Positions 35,332 to 44,738 of a DNA stretch of 64,000 bases are shown here, in pieces. The position numbers and the translations under genes are program-made. Under the pieces are notes generated by a model that worked only from the letters and a program-made list of their open reading frames with translations, made no database searches and was not told where the DNA came from. The first letter of the stretch is position 1; each line of letters starts with the position of its first letter. The stretch spans positions 62,404-126,403 of the forward strand of contig NZ_FNLO01000012.1 of assembly GCF_900095735.1 (NCBI RefSeq), in the 5' to 3' direction. This stretch comes from Chitinasiproducens palmae. Lineage in GTDB: Bacteria > Pseudomonadota > Gammaproteobacteria > Burkholderiales > Burkholderiaceae.

Positions 35332-37614
35332 GTGAACACCACCTCCTATGCCGCCGGCCTGGTGCCGGCGCGTGCCGACGAAGACGCCCCGATCCTCGGT
35401 GAGCTGCTGAAGACCGCGCGCGATCACCTCGTATGGATCGCATGCGTGACCGGCGCGTGCGTCGCCCTTGCCACCGCGTACGCGTTCATCGCACGGCCCA
35501 GCTACGAGTCGAACGCCCTGCTTCGCGTCCAGCAGGCCAGTCCGGCACCGGGCGCGCTGCCGGACGTGGCCGAGACACTGCTGGGACGCACATCGCTGTC
35601 GGAAGCGGAAATGCAGTTGATGCGCAGCCGCTCCGTCCTGGCCCCCGTCGTTGCGCAGTATGGGCTCGATCGCCATGCCGATCCGAAGCGACTGCCGCTG
35701 CTCGGCGCGCTCGCCGCCGCGCTGGCGACACCCGGCAAGCTCGCGCCGGCCTGGCTGGGTCTGGACGGTTACGGGTGGGGCGGCGAGCAGATCAACGTCG
35801 CCCAACTCGACGTGCCAGTTGCGCTGGAAGACCGCAAGTTCACACTGATCGCGGACTCGAATCGGCGTTTCCGGGTGGAGCTGCCCGACGGCTCGCCGTT
35901 GCTGAGCGGCGCGGTCGGACAGACCGTGTCCGCAGGCGGCGTCACGCTGCGCATCGATCAGCTGGTGGCCCGCCCAGGCACGCGCTTCACGCTGTCCCGC
36001 ACCAATCCCTTGCTTGCCGTCTCGGAGCTGGCCAATGCGCTGCAGATCACGGAGCTCGGTAAAGACACCGGCGTGGTGCGGATCGGCTATCAGGATGTGG
36101 ATCCGGTGTTCGCCGCCCAGCTGACCAATTCGGTTGCGGCTTCGGCGATCGAGCAGAACGTCGCGCGTCACCGCAACCAGGCCAACGCGATGCTCGATTT
36201 CCTGACGCGCGAACTGCCCCGGCTGCGCACCCGCGTGCAGGAGGCCGATCGCGCGCTGAGCGATTTCCGCAGTGCGTCCGGTACGATCGAATCGACGCAG
36301 GAGGCGCAGATCTATCTGCAGGGCAGCATCGAACTGCAGAAACAGATGTCCAATCTGGCGCTGCAGCGCACCCAGCTGCTGCAGCGTTTCGAACCCACCA
36401 GCCCCGAGGTGCATGCGGTCGACGCCCAGCTGGGCCAGTTGGCCGCGTCCAAGCGCAGCTTCGACGCCCGCTTCGATCGCCTGCCGGCAGCCGAGCGGCG
36501 CTCGGCCGATCTGGTGCGCGACGCCAAGGTGGCGCAGGAGATCTATCTGGCGCTGGTCAACCGCATGCAGGCCCTGTCGGTGGAGCGCGGCGGTACGGTC
36601 GGCGACATCAGCATGATCGATCCGGCCTGGCGCGCGTCGGTACCGGTCAAGCCGAAGCGGGCATTGATCATCGCGGCCTCGCTGCTGTTCGGCCTGGTGA
36701 TCAGCGCGCTGTCGCTGCTGGCGCGGCGCAAGCTGTTGGCGCGCGTCGAGGACGCAAAGCAGTTGGAGCGTCGTCTCGACCTGCCGATGTTCGGTAATCT
36801 CTGCTTCAGCGAAGCGCAGTCGTTGACGCACCGGCCAGCGCGCCTCGACGGTTCGGCGCCGCGCGGCACGCGGCACGCGCTGCTGCGCCTCGGAGCGCCC
36901 CGCCCCGCCGCCGGCTCGCTGTTGGCCACCCGCTACCCGAACGACCGCGCCATCGAAACGATGCGCAATCTGCGCGCCGAACTGCAGTTCACGCTGCGTG
37001 CCAGTGGCGGCAACGTCGTGATGCTGACCAGCCCCGGGCCGGGCACCGGCAAGAGCTTCGTCGCCTCCAATCTTGCCGCGCTGCTGGCGGAAGCGGGTCA
37101 GCGCGTACTGTTGATCGACGCCGATCTGCGGCGCGGACACCTTGCACGAACGCTCGGCGTGACCGCGTCGACCGCGCCCGACGACGAGCCAGAAGGTCTG
37201 CGCGAAGTGCTGGCCGGCACGCTTGCGCCCGCCGAAGCGGCCCGGGCGACCGGCGTGCCGGGGCTGTTCCTGCTGCCGGCGGGCAAGCTGCCGGACGATG
37301 CTTCGGCATTGCTGGCCGGGCCGCGCCTAGAACAACTGCTTGGCCGCTGCAGCGAACGCTTCGACACGGTGATCGTCGACGCGCCGCCGGCACTCGCGAT
37401 CAGCGACGCAGCCCTGATCAGCCGCTGCGCGGTGCTGACCGTGCTGGTGTTGCGCGCCGGCGCGCACCGCGAGGGCGACATCGCCGATACCCTGGACAAG
37501 ATCGAACGCGCGGGTGGACGCATCCTGGGTGGCGTCTTCAATGCGGTGCCGGAACGCCGGCGTGATCGGGAAGCCTACGCGCACGCCAGCCGTCCCGCGC
37601 AGGCCGCCGCATGA
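35332..37614 (+). CDS. Polysaccharide co-polymerase with BY-kinase domain (Wzc family)
   Basis: A 760-residue Wzc-like protein controlling chain length and export. Two membrane helices (about 35-53 and 443-461) enclose a long periplasmic coiled-coil part. The cytoplasmic kinase-like domain has Walker A GPGTGKS (about 569-575), Walker A' LLIDADLRRG and Walker B VIVDAPP. The C-terminus has a single Tyr (REAYAHASRP) and no tyrosine cluster, so regulation by autophosphorylation may be reduced. The start is GTG at 35332, and the 3' end overlaps the polymerase gene by 4 bases. Confidence 0.93.
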   Translation: MNTTSYAAGLVPARADEDAPILGELLKTARDHLVWIACVTGACVALATAYAFIARPSYESNALLRVQQASPAPGALPDVAETLLGRTSLSEAEMQLMRSRSVLAPVVAQYGLDRHADPKRLPLLGALAAALATPGKLAPAWLGLDGYGWGGEQINVAQLDVPVALEDRKFTLIADSNRRFRVELPDGSPLLSGAVGQTVSAGGVTLRIDQLVARPGTRFTLSRTNPLLAVSELANALQITELGKDTGVVRIGYQDVDPVFAAQLTNSVAASAIEQNVARHRNQANAMLDFLTRELPRLRTRVQEADRALSDFRSASGTIESTQEAQIYLQGSIELQKQMSNLALQRTQLLQRFEPTSPEVHAVDAQLGQLAASKRSFDARFDRLPAAERRSADLVRDAKVAQEIYLALVNRMQALSVERGGTVGDISMIDPAWRASVPVKPKRALIIAASLLFGLVISALSLLARRKLLARVEDAKQLERRLDLPMFGNLCFSEAQSLTHRPARLDGSAPRGTRHALLRLGAPRPAAGSLLATRYPNDRAIETMRNLRAELQFTLRASGGNVVMLTSPGPGTGKSFVASNLAALLAEAGQRVLLIDADLRRGHLARTLGVTASTAPDDEPEGLREVLAGTLAPAEAARATGVPGLFLLPAGKLPDDASALLAGPRLEQLLGRCSERFDTVIVDAPPALAISDAALISRCAVLTVLVLRAGAHREGDIADTLDKIERAGGRILGGVFNAVPERRRDREAYAHASRPAQAAA

Positions 37615-39212
37615 GCGCGCGCGACGCTGCCGCGCGCTTGCGGCGGGGCCTGCCGGCCGTGCTCCGCCCGCCGCGCCGAGCTGGTGCGCGGCGCTCGGAA
37701 CACGCGTCGCGCGTGCGTCCGGCACCACGCCTGCGGCAGCCCTGCGCGATGCCGGTGCGCGCCCCGCTCGGCACCGACGCCCTGCTGCGCGATGCGCTGC
37801 GGGAAGCACGCCGCGATGCCGCGCCGCGCGCCGCTTCGACGTCGCGCCATGGCGGCTTGCTGCTGCCGCTGCTGTTCTTCGCGGTGACGGCACTGCTGAT
37901 CGTCGCAGGTCAGGGACGCGCATTGGAAGTCGGCTACCCATTGCTGGCGGTGGTCGTCGGCATTGCGCTGTACCGGCGTCATCCCGTGCATTACGTCGGC
38001 TTCGTCTGCTGGCTGTTGTTCCTGTCGCCCGAGGTGCGGCGCTTCGCCGACTACTACAACGGTGCGTTCAATCCGACCAGTCCGATCCAGGTCGCGCCGC
38101 TTGCGGTGGCGCTGCTGTCCGCATGGTCGCTGCTGCGCCATCATCGCGTGCTCGGCAGCCGCGCCGGCCTGCCATTTCTGCTGGTGCTGGTCGGTGTGTT
38201 CTACGCTTATCCGATCGGCGCGATTCGCAATTCCCCATTGGCGGCCACCTACTCGCTGGCGCTCTGGGCGTTTCCCGCGTTGATCGGCTTCCACGTGCTG
38301 ACGACTTGGCACAACTGTGCGGACTACGAGCGCGTTCTTGCCCGCTCCTTCGGCTGGGGACTGCTCGTCATGGGCGGCTACGGCATGATCCAGTTCGCGC
38401 TGCTGCCGCCGTGGGATGCGTTCTGGTTGCGTGGCACCAAGCTGGTCACCGAAGGACTGCCGCTGCCGTTCCAGATCCGTGTCAGCAGCACGATGAATTC
38501 GTCCGCGCCGCTCGCCGAGACGCTGATGGCGGGCCTGCTCCTCCTCGTCGCGCGGCCTGGACGCACCGGCTGGCTGGCGGGCGTGCTGGCATTCCTGTCG
38601 CTCCTGCTGAGTGCCGTTCGCGCCGCCTGGGGCGGCTGGCTGGTGGGCATGCTGTTTCTCACCATCAGCCTGAGCGCCCGGATGCGTTGGCGCGTGCTGG
38701 CCGCGGCGCTCGTCTTGAGCGCGGTGGCCATCCCCCTGGCGTCCACGGACGAAGCCTCGGCCATCATCGCATCACGCTTCCAGACGATCGGCGAGTTGGG
38801 CAGCGACACGAGCTTCAACGAGCGCGCGAACTTCTACGGCGCCTTTCTCGCCACCGCGTTTTCCGAGATCGGCGGCGCGGGCCTGGGCGTGGCCGGCGAC
38901 ACCACGCGGCTGAACGACCAAACCGGCGCCGCGCAGATGGCAAGCTTCGACAGCGGCCTGATGGAAATACCCTACACCCTGGGCTGGTCGGGTGCGCTGC
39001 TGTACTTCGTCGGCAGCGGCACGCTGCTGCTGCGCGCGATCGCGGCGGCGCGCCGCCGCAAGCATGACCGCTTCGCCGGGGCATGGGCCGCGGTCGCCGT
39101 GTCGCTGGCGAGCATCCTTGTCTTCACCAACACGCTCGTCGCCGGCGTCGGCATGCTGTTCTTCCTGGGTACGGTCATGCCGTTGATCGCGGCGCGCACC
39201 GCGCCGCGCTGA
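37611..39212 (+). CDS. O-antigen/EPS polymerase (Wzy/ligase-like membrane protein)
   Basis: A 533-residue membrane protein with about 11-12 helices and a large periplasmic loop near residues 390-445 (SDTSFNERANFYGAFLATAFSEIGGAGLG), the Wzy_C/O-antigen ligase pattern. It would polymerise undecaprenyl-linked repeat units in the periplasm. The first 45 residues are arginine-rich, so translation may begin at the later ATG MPVRAPLG (residue 47). The ATG at 37611 overlaps the Wzc-like stop, which favours coupling. Confidence 0.85.
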   Translation: MSARDAAARLRRGLPAVLRPPRRAGARRSEHASRVRPAPRLRQPCAMPVRAPLGTDALLRDALREARRDAAPRAASTSRHGGLLLPLLFFAVTALLIVAGQGRALEVGYPLLAVVVGIALYRRHPVHYVGFVCWLLFLSPEVRRFADYYNGAFNPTSPIQVAPLAVALLSAWSLLRHHRVLGSRAGLPFLLVLVGVFYAYPIGAIRNSPLAATYSLALWAFPALIGFHVLTTWHNCADYERVLARSFGWGLLVMGGYGMIQFALLPPWDAFWLRGTKLVTEGLPLPFQIRVSSTMNSSAPLAETLMAGLLLLVARPGRTGWLAGVLAFLSLLLSAVRAAWGGWLVGMLFLTISLSARMRWRVLAAALVLSAVAIPLASTDEASAIIASRFQTIGELGSDTSFNERANFYGAFLATAFSEIGGAGLGVAGDTTRLNDQTGAAQMASFDSGLMEIPYTLGWSGALLYFVGSGTLLLRAIAAARRRKHDRFAGAWAAVAVSLASILVFTNTLVAGVGMLFFLGTVMPLIAARTAPR

Positions 39213-39229
39213 TGCCGTGATTCGTCCGG

Positions 39230-39283
39230 CGATCTCGTCCCCGTCATCTCGTCCTGTCATCTCGTCCTGTCATCTTGTCCTTG
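39230..39283. repeat. 13-bp imperfect tandem repeat (GTCATCTCGTCCT)
   Basis: Three to four copies directly after the polymerase stop, in the 108-base space before the next glycosyltransferase. Confidence 0.85.
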
Positions 39284-39320
39284 TTTCAGGCTCGTTCGTT
39301 CGCCTCTCTCGTTACTTGAC

Positions 39321-40667
39321 ATGCTCGCACCGTCCGGCTCGCTACCCATCGACATGCCATCGTCGCCCGACCAAAGCGGACGACGCCTCAGGGCGCCTGA
39401 CCGACCCTCGCCGCGCGCGTCCGGAGGACGGCATGCCGCGGGCTCGTGTGCCGCTGCGCGCGCGGACTACCACGATGGCGACGAAAGCCCTGGCAGACCG
39501 TCTCCAGACGTGTCGGCGTTGCCGATCATCGACTCGGTACAGATCGGCATGCATTGGTTTGCGGAACAACCGGGCGGACTGGAACGCATGTACCTGGCCC
39601 TCAGCGACGGGTTGCCGGGCGCCGGCGTGCGCGTGCGCGGCTTGCTCGCTGGCGGCGAGCGCGCCGCGTTGGACACGCATGGCGCCATCCGCGCGTTCGC
39701 GCGTGCCGATGCACCGCTCCTCACGCGCCTGTGGGGGGCGCGACAAGCGCTCAAGGCGATGATCGCCGCGCGCCGCCCGGACATCGTCGCGTCTCACTTT
39801 CCGTTGTACGGGCTGCCCACGCGTGGCGTCGCCACCGACTCCGCGCGCGTCACGCACTTCCATGGCCCATGGGCCGATGAGGCGCGTGCCGAAGGAGGAC
39901 AGTGCACTGTCAACCGGCTCAAGCATGCCCTCGAAACCTTCGCCTACGGTCGGCAGCAACGGTATATCGTGCTGTCCCGCGCGTTCGCCGACGTGCTGGC
40001 CCGGCGCTACCGCGTCCCGCCGGAGCGAATCCGCGTGGTGCCTGGCTGCGTCGATGTCTCGACGTTCGCGGTACCGGCAAGCCGCGCACAGGCACGCGCC
40101 CGTCTCGCCCTGCCGACCGATCGGCCGATCCTTGTCACCGTGCGCCGCCTGACGCGGCGCATGGGCCTCGAAAACCTGATCGACGCGATGCCGGCGCTGC
40201 TGAGCGCCGTGCCGGATGCCCTGCTCGTGGTGGTTGGCCGCGGACCGCTTGCCGAGGCGCTGGCGGCGCGCATCGCCGAACGTGGGCTGGAACGTCACGT
40301 TCACTTGTTGGGTCGGGTCGGAGACGGCATGCTGCCGCTCGTCTATCGCGCCGCTGACCTCAGCATCGTGCCATCGCTGTCACTCGAGGGATTCGGACTG
40401 ACCACCGTCGAGTCGCTCGCGGCAGGCACCCCCGTCATGGTGACGCCGGTTGGCGGCCTTCCCGAAGCGGTCTGCGGTCTGGACCGAAACCTGGTGCTGG
40501 CGGGGACCAGCCCCGCAGCACTCGCCGACGGCCTGCGCGGCGCATTGCGTGGTGGCACCGCGCTGCCGAGCGAGGCGCGATGTCGTCGTTACGCACGCGA
40601 GAATTTCGACATGCCACTGATGGCGCGACGCGTCGCCGCCGTGTACCGCGAAGCCCTGCGGGGATAG
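39321..40667 (+). CDS. Family 4 glycosyltransferase
   Basis: A GT-B glycosyltransferase; the core starts near residue 70 (IIDSVQIGMHWFAEQPGGLERM). The donor domain shows LVTVRRLTRRMGLENLIDA and the E-x7-E motif in EGFGLTTVESLAAGTPV. About 65 N-terminal residues from the ATG at 39321 are Pro/Arg-rich and may not be translated; no good ribosome-binding site was found to settle this. The polyprenyl-phosphate transferase starts 3 bases after it. Confidence 0.87.
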   Translation: MLAPSGSLPIDMPSSPDQSGRRLRAPDRPSPRASGGRHAAGSCAAARADYHDGDESPGRPSPDVSALPIIDSVQIGMHWFAEQPGGLERMYLALSDGLPGAGVRVRGLLAGGERAALDTHGAIRAFARADAPLLTRLWGARQALKAMIAARRPDIVASHFPLYGLPTRGVATDSARVTHFHGPWADEARAEGGQCTVNRLKHALETFAYGRQQRYIVLSRAFADVLARRYRVPPERIRVVPGCVDVSTFAVPASRAQARARLALPTDRPILVTVRRLTRRMGLENLIDAMPALLSAVPDALLVVVGRGPLAEALAARIAERGLERHVHLLGRVGDGMLPLVYRAADLSIVPSLSLEGFGLTTVESLAAGTPVMVTPVGGLPEAVCGLDRNLVLAGTSPAALADGLRGALRGGTALPSEARCRRYARENFDMPLMARRVAAVYREALRG

Positions 40668-40670
40668 ATC

Positions 40671-42119
40671 ATGCACACGCTCGTTCGCCGACTGCTTGCC
40701 ATTGCCGCCACCGCACTCGCCGGCATGCTTGCGCAGATGCTTGCGCTGTACGCCGGCGGCGGTGCGCCGCATCCGATCAATTCCAGCCAGGCGGCGGTGC
40801 TCGTCGCGGTCTGCATGCTGCTGGCACTGCCCCGCCACACCCCGGCGTCACATACAACCCGATCGCGCCGCTGCCCGCTGGTACTGTGGCTCTGCTGCGC
40901 CGTCACCCTGCCCGCGTTGCTGTCACCGGGCGCGGTGCCGTTCGCATGGCTGCTCACCTGGGCGGCGCTGTGCGCGGTGTTCGCGTTGGCAGGCCAACGC
41001 CTGTCGGCGCTCGCGCGCATCAATGCGCCGCCGCGCGCCCGCACGCGCGCCGCGACGCGGGTGCCTGCATTCGACGCCACACACGCGGACGCCTTGCGCC
41101 GTCGCGTCGCCCACCGCGCTCGGAAGCGTCGCAACGTCGCGTTGATCGGGCGGCCCGATGCCTGCCTTGAAGTGATCGCCCGCATGCGCCGTCGACCCGG
41201 CCGGCGCGAGCACCTGCTGTGCTGGCTCGACCTGAACGAACGCGGCGACGCCGGCAACGCCGCCGCGGGGCGCCTGCCACTGCCACCGTGCGCGGATCTG
41301 GAACGCCTCGTGGACATGGCCGAACACCGCCTGATCGACACGATATGGGTCGCGGTTCCGATCACCGACACCAGCACCCTGCAGCAGATCGCCGAACGTT
41401 TCCGACACGAGCTGATCGACATTCGCCTCCTGCCGCCACTGCACGACACCGCGCTCGCCGATCCGCGCTTCGGCGCCGCCTGGGCAATGCCTGCGATCGA
41501 TCTGTTCGATATCGTCGCACCGAAGCACGGCCTGCTGCTCAAACGCAGCTTCGACTTCATCTTCGCCCTTGCCGCGCTGGCCGCGCTCTGGCCCTTGTTT
41601 GTCGTGCTCGCCGTTCTGATCAAGCTGAGTTCGCCCGGCCCGGTTTTCTTCCGGCAATGGCGCCGAGGGCGTGATGGTCGGCCGTTCCGGATCTACAAGT
41701 TCCGCTCGATGCGGCTGCATGCGAGCGCGCCGGGGGAACTGCGACAGGCGCAGCACCGCGACCCCCGCGTGACGCGGATCGGTGCATTGATGCGCCGCTC
41801 GAGCCTCGATGAGCTGCCCCAGTTCATCAACGTGCTGCGCGGTGAGATGTCCGTGGTGGGGCCGCGCCCGCATGCGTTGGAACACGACGCGCAGTACAAA
41901 CGGCAGGTCGACCGCTACATGGATCGCTATCGACTCGCGCCCGGCATCACCGGCTGGGCGCAGATCAACGGCTGGCGAGGCGAAACCGATCGTCTCGAAA
42001 AGATGCAGGCGCGCGTCGAGCACGACCTCTTCTACCTGGAGCATCGCAGCTTCGCGCTGGATGTGCGCATCGTGCTCGCCACCGCGCTGCGCGGCCTGCA
42101 CAGCCCGCACGCCTACTGA
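40671..42119 (+). CDS. Polyprenyl-phosphate sugar-1-phosphate transferase (WcaJ/PssY type)
   Basis: The initiating enzyme of the EPS pathway: it moves a hexose-1-phosphate from a UDP-sugar onto undecaprenyl phosphate. N-terminal helices (about 1-110) are followed by a CoA-binding-like domain and the C-terminal bacterial sugar transferase domain (about 285-482). That domain has [59 protein letters not shown] and [10 protein letters not shown]. The first four N-terminal helices appear shortened compared with WbaP. It starts 3 bases after the preceding glycosyltransferase. Confidence 0.93.
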   Translation: MHTLVRRLLAIAATALAGMLAQMLALYAGGGAPHPINSSQAAVLVAVCMLLALPRHTPASHTTRSRRCPLVLWLCCAVTLPALLSPGAVPFAWLLTWAALCAVFALAGQRLSALARINAPPRARTRAATRVPAFDATHADALRRRVAHRARKRRNVALIGRPDACLEVIARMRRRPGRREHLLCWLDLNERGDAGNAAAGRLPLPPCADLERLVDMAEHRLIDTIWVAVPITDTSTLQQIAERFRHELIDIRLLPPLHDTALADPRFGAAWAMPAIDLFDIVAPKHGLLLKRSFDFIFALAALAALWPLFVVLAVLIKLSSPGPVFFRQWRRGRDGRPFRIYKFRSMRLHASAPGELRQAQHRDPRVTRIGALMRRSSLDELPQFINVLRGEMSVVGPRPHALEHDAQYKRQVDRYMDRYRLAPGITGWAQINGWRGETDRLEKMQARVEHDLFYLEHRSFALDVRIVLATALRGLHSPHAY

Positions 42120-42237
42120 CGGCGGCAGCGTCGCCGAGCCTGTGTTGCAATGCGGCGTGGCAGTGTTGGGCAGCCCACCGACCGGCACCGCCGCAGCGCG
42201 CAGCCTAGGCATCATTTCAACGGGGGCGCAGTCAGTG

Positions 42238-43029
42238 ATGCAATTCATGGAATCGCATAATCACCGCAAGCAACGGCGCCCCGCGCCGCCTGCAAGCGGG
42301 CGCGGTCACGACACCGCAGTGGATGTCGTGACCGCCGAGCAGGTCATCCCGCGCGCGACGCTCGACAAAGTCAACGCGTTGATCGACGCAAATCGCGCTC
42401 ACTCGCCGGTGGGCTTGCCGACCGGCCTGGTGGTGGCCGCCGCTGTCGCCGACGCCAGCGCGGCATGCCTTCGGGAAGTCGAGGCGTTCAGGCAGTTGGA
42501 AGCACAGCTGCGCCGCAAGGCACGCCTGTTCGTGGCCCGCTACGCGGGCAAGCGCCTCGACGAGCGGCCGTTGCACATCGTGCGTTGCGTCGATCGCACG
42601 ACCGGCCGGGAAAGTCATTGCCGGCACTTCGACTCGCACGCACTGACCGTGCTGATTCCGTTGCAGATTGCCGAGGATGGCAGCCGCAACGGCGATCTGC
42701 TGATATATCGGCGACGCCGTACACCGCCTTCGACGCTGGTCAACCTGCTCGACAAGGCCCGCCATGGCGCGCAGCGCAATCTACCGTTGCGACTGCGCCG
42801 GACCCTGACCGATTTCGATCTGCGTCACGGCCGCTGCGACCGTGTGCGCTGCGTACCCGGCAACGTGTATGCGTTCAACGGTTTCGTGACCCAGCATGCG
42901 AACCTGGACATCCTGGGCGGGGAGCGCCGTTCGCTGCTCATCCATTGGTACGATCCCGGCGCATCGGCCGGCGTGAGCACCGCCTTGCGGCGTATCCGGC
43001 GCATCTGCGATCGCCTGCGCGGCGCCTGA
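42238..43029 (+). CDS. Uncharacterised protein with 2-oxoglutarate/Fe(II) oxygenase-like motifs
   Basis: A 263-residue protein I cannot place firmly. An HFD triplet (about 130-132), a distal His (about 220, VTQHANLD) and Arg (about 230-231, GGERRSLLIHW) occur in the order and spacing of the HxD...H...R set of Fe(II)/2-oxoglutarate oxygenases. GNVYAFNGF before the distal His also resembles that fold. If so, it may hydroxylate a sugar, lipid or acyl group of the EPS. The ATG at 42238 is chosen over an upstream frame that overlaps the sugar transferase. It is the last gene of the forward EPS run, 118 bases after the transferase. Confidence 0.6.
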   Translation: MQFMESHNHRKQRRPAPPASGRGHDTAVDVVTAEQVIPRATLDKVNALIDANRAHSPVGLPTGLVVAAAVADASAACLREVEAFRQLEAQLRRKARLFVARYAGKRLDERPLHIVRCVDRTTGRESHCRHFDSHALTVLIPLQIAEDGSRNGDLLIYRRRRTPPSTLVNLLDKARHGAQRNLPLRLRRTLTDFDLRHGRCDRVRCVPGNVYAFNGFVTQHANLDILGGERRSLLIHWYDPGASAGVSTALRRIRRICDRLRGA

Positions 43030-43327
43030 ACCGGTGTGCGGCGGCGCGCGCGCCGTCGCCGTGACGCCGCGTGCGCGCGGCCACCGCTCTGCGGCTCGCC
43101 TGCCGGCGCTTCTCTGGTGCGTTCGCTCGACTGACGTTCGCGCGACTGCCGCTCATGCGCCGGCGCCGTGCCGAGCTCGCGCTCGGCGCCACGCGTTCCC
43201 GGTTCACCGCGTACCGTTTCGGAGCCGGCGCGATGGCCGGACCGAGCTGCCTGGCCCCGGCGCCCGGCCAGGGCCGACTTCCGCGAGCCTCTGCGATCGA
43301 ACTCGCGTGGGACCGCTGCGACGTCGC
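43030..43327. other. Intergenic space between convergent genes
   Basis: About 300 bases; no gene, terminator with a T-run or repeat was recognised. Confidence 0.5.
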
Positions 43328-44548
43328 TCAGGAGACCAGCGCGGTTTCCGGCGCTTCACGTGGCAGCTCATGCACGACGTCGGACGAAGCGCTTCTGCCG
43401 TCGACACGCGAATCGATGACGCCGCAACGCGAGTCCGCCTTCGCTGCGATCGCACGTGTCACGGCGGTCATGAACGACTGACGGAACTGCGCCTTGGAAA
43501 ACCGCTCCGCGTTCGCGCGGCAATTGCCAGCCGTGAAACGGGTGGCCTGACGCTCGAAGCGTGCGAGCGCGCCTTGCAACGACGCCTCGGTCTGTTCGCC
43601 GAAGAAGACGCCGGTCGGGCATTCCTGATCTTCGCCGCGCACCGTCTCCAACGCGCCGCCCTTGCCGTAGGCGATGACCGGCGTGCCGCACGCCTGCGCC
43701 TCGACCACGGAGATGCCGAAGTCCTCCTCGGCGGCGAACACGAAGGCGCGCGCACGTTGCAGGTGGTCGCGCAGGACCTCGAAAGGCTGATGGCCCAACA
43801 GCACGATATTCGGCCCTGCCATCGCCTTCAGACGCGCCATCTCCGGCCCGTCGCCGATCACCACCAGCGACCGCCAGGGGGTCGCGTTGAAAGCCTGCAC
43901 GATCAGGTCCATCCGCTTGTACGACACCATCCGCGACACCGTCACGTAGAAATCGTCCTTGTTCTCCATCACGCTGAAGCCATCGAGATCGACGGGCGGA
44001 TAGACGACGGTCGACTCGCGGTGATACACCTTCGCGATGCGCCTGCCGATGAACGCGGAGTTCGACAGAAACTGGTCCACGCCGTCCGCCGTGCGCGTAT
44101 CCCACATCCGGATGTAATGGAGGATCGAACGCGCCAGAATCGACTTGACCCCCGATTCCAGTTTGGACTCCTTCAGATACTGATTCTGCATATCCCATGC
44201 ATAGCGTATCGGCGAATGCACATAGCTGACGTGCAGCTGGTCCGGTCCGGTGAGCACGCCTTTCGCGACCGCGTACGAACTCGATATCACCAGATCGTAG
44301 GCGGACAGGTCGAGCTGCTCGATGGCCATCGGAAACAGCATCAGGTAGCCGCGATAGCGCGACTTGGCCATCGGCAGGCGCTGGATGAACGAGGTCTTCG
44401 CATGCTTGCCCTTGATGAAGTCCCGGTCCGGGAGGAAGTCGATGAGGCTGAACAGGTCGGCCTCCGGGAAGCACTCGACCATCTGTTCGAGCACGCGCTC
44501 CGCCCCGCCATAGGTGACCAGCCAGTCGTGAACGATCGCAACCTTCAT
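43328..44548 (-). CDS. Family 4 glycosyltransferase (mannosyltransferase-like)
   Basis: A 406-residue GT-B enzyme beginning MKVAIVHDWLVTYGGAERVL, a start common in EPS mannosyl- and glucosyltransferases. YVHSPIRYAWDM is in the acceptor domain; YVTVSRMVSYKRMDLIVQAF and the donor-site EEDFGISVVEAQACGTPVI follow. The ATG at 44548 has a strong GGAGGGA ribosome-binding site. It is divergent from the next glycosyltransferase, with the CTTAC-N3-CGTAA palindrome between them. Confidence 0.93.
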   Translation of the reverse strand: MKVAIVHDWLVTYGGAERVLEQMVECFPEADLFSLIDFLPDRDFIKGKHAKTSFIQRLPMAKSRYRGYLMLFPMAIEQLDLSAYDLVISSSYAVAKGVLTGPDQLHVSYVHSPIRYAWDMQNQYLKESKLESGVKSILARSILHYIRMWDTRTADGVDQFLSNSAFIGRRIAKVYHRESTVVYPPVDLDGFSVMENKDDFYVTVSRMVSYKRMDLIVQAFNATPWRSLVVIGDGPEMARLKAMAGPNIVLLGHQPFEVLRDHLQRARAFVFAAEEDFGISVVEAQACGTPVIAYGKGGALETVRGEDQECPTGVFFGEQTEASLQGALARFERQATRFTAGNCRANAERFSKAQFRQSFMTAVTRAIAAKADSRCGVIDSRVDGRSASSDVVHELPREAPETALVS

Positions 44549-44651
44549 CTTTCCCTCCGCAAACGGAATGGCGTACCGCAACGATACGCACGTCAATGCG
44601 ACAAGCTTAGGAGGCGAACGCCTTTTTCAGCGTGCGCGAACGCACCTACGC

Positions 44652-44664
44652 CTTACGTTCGTAA
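44652..44664. promoter_or_regulatory. Palindrome CTTAC-GTT-CGTAA between divergent glycosyltransferases
   Basis: CTTACGTTCGTAA lies about 100 bases from the minus-strand start and 75 bases from the plus-strand start. Outside the three central bases it equals the site at 26707-26720. A dimeric regulator site is likely; the factor is unknown. Confidence 0.5.
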
Positions 44665-44738
44665 AACTAGTATGACCCCGATGCTTGCGGCACGCGCTTG
44701 GACGTGTCCGCGGCCACTCTCATGCGGAGCGCAGCGCG

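Noticed and set aside
36839-37614. Possibility that the kinase part of the Wzc-like protein is a separate gene
   Set aside because: The frame is continuous from the second membrane helix, with no stop or start signal between.
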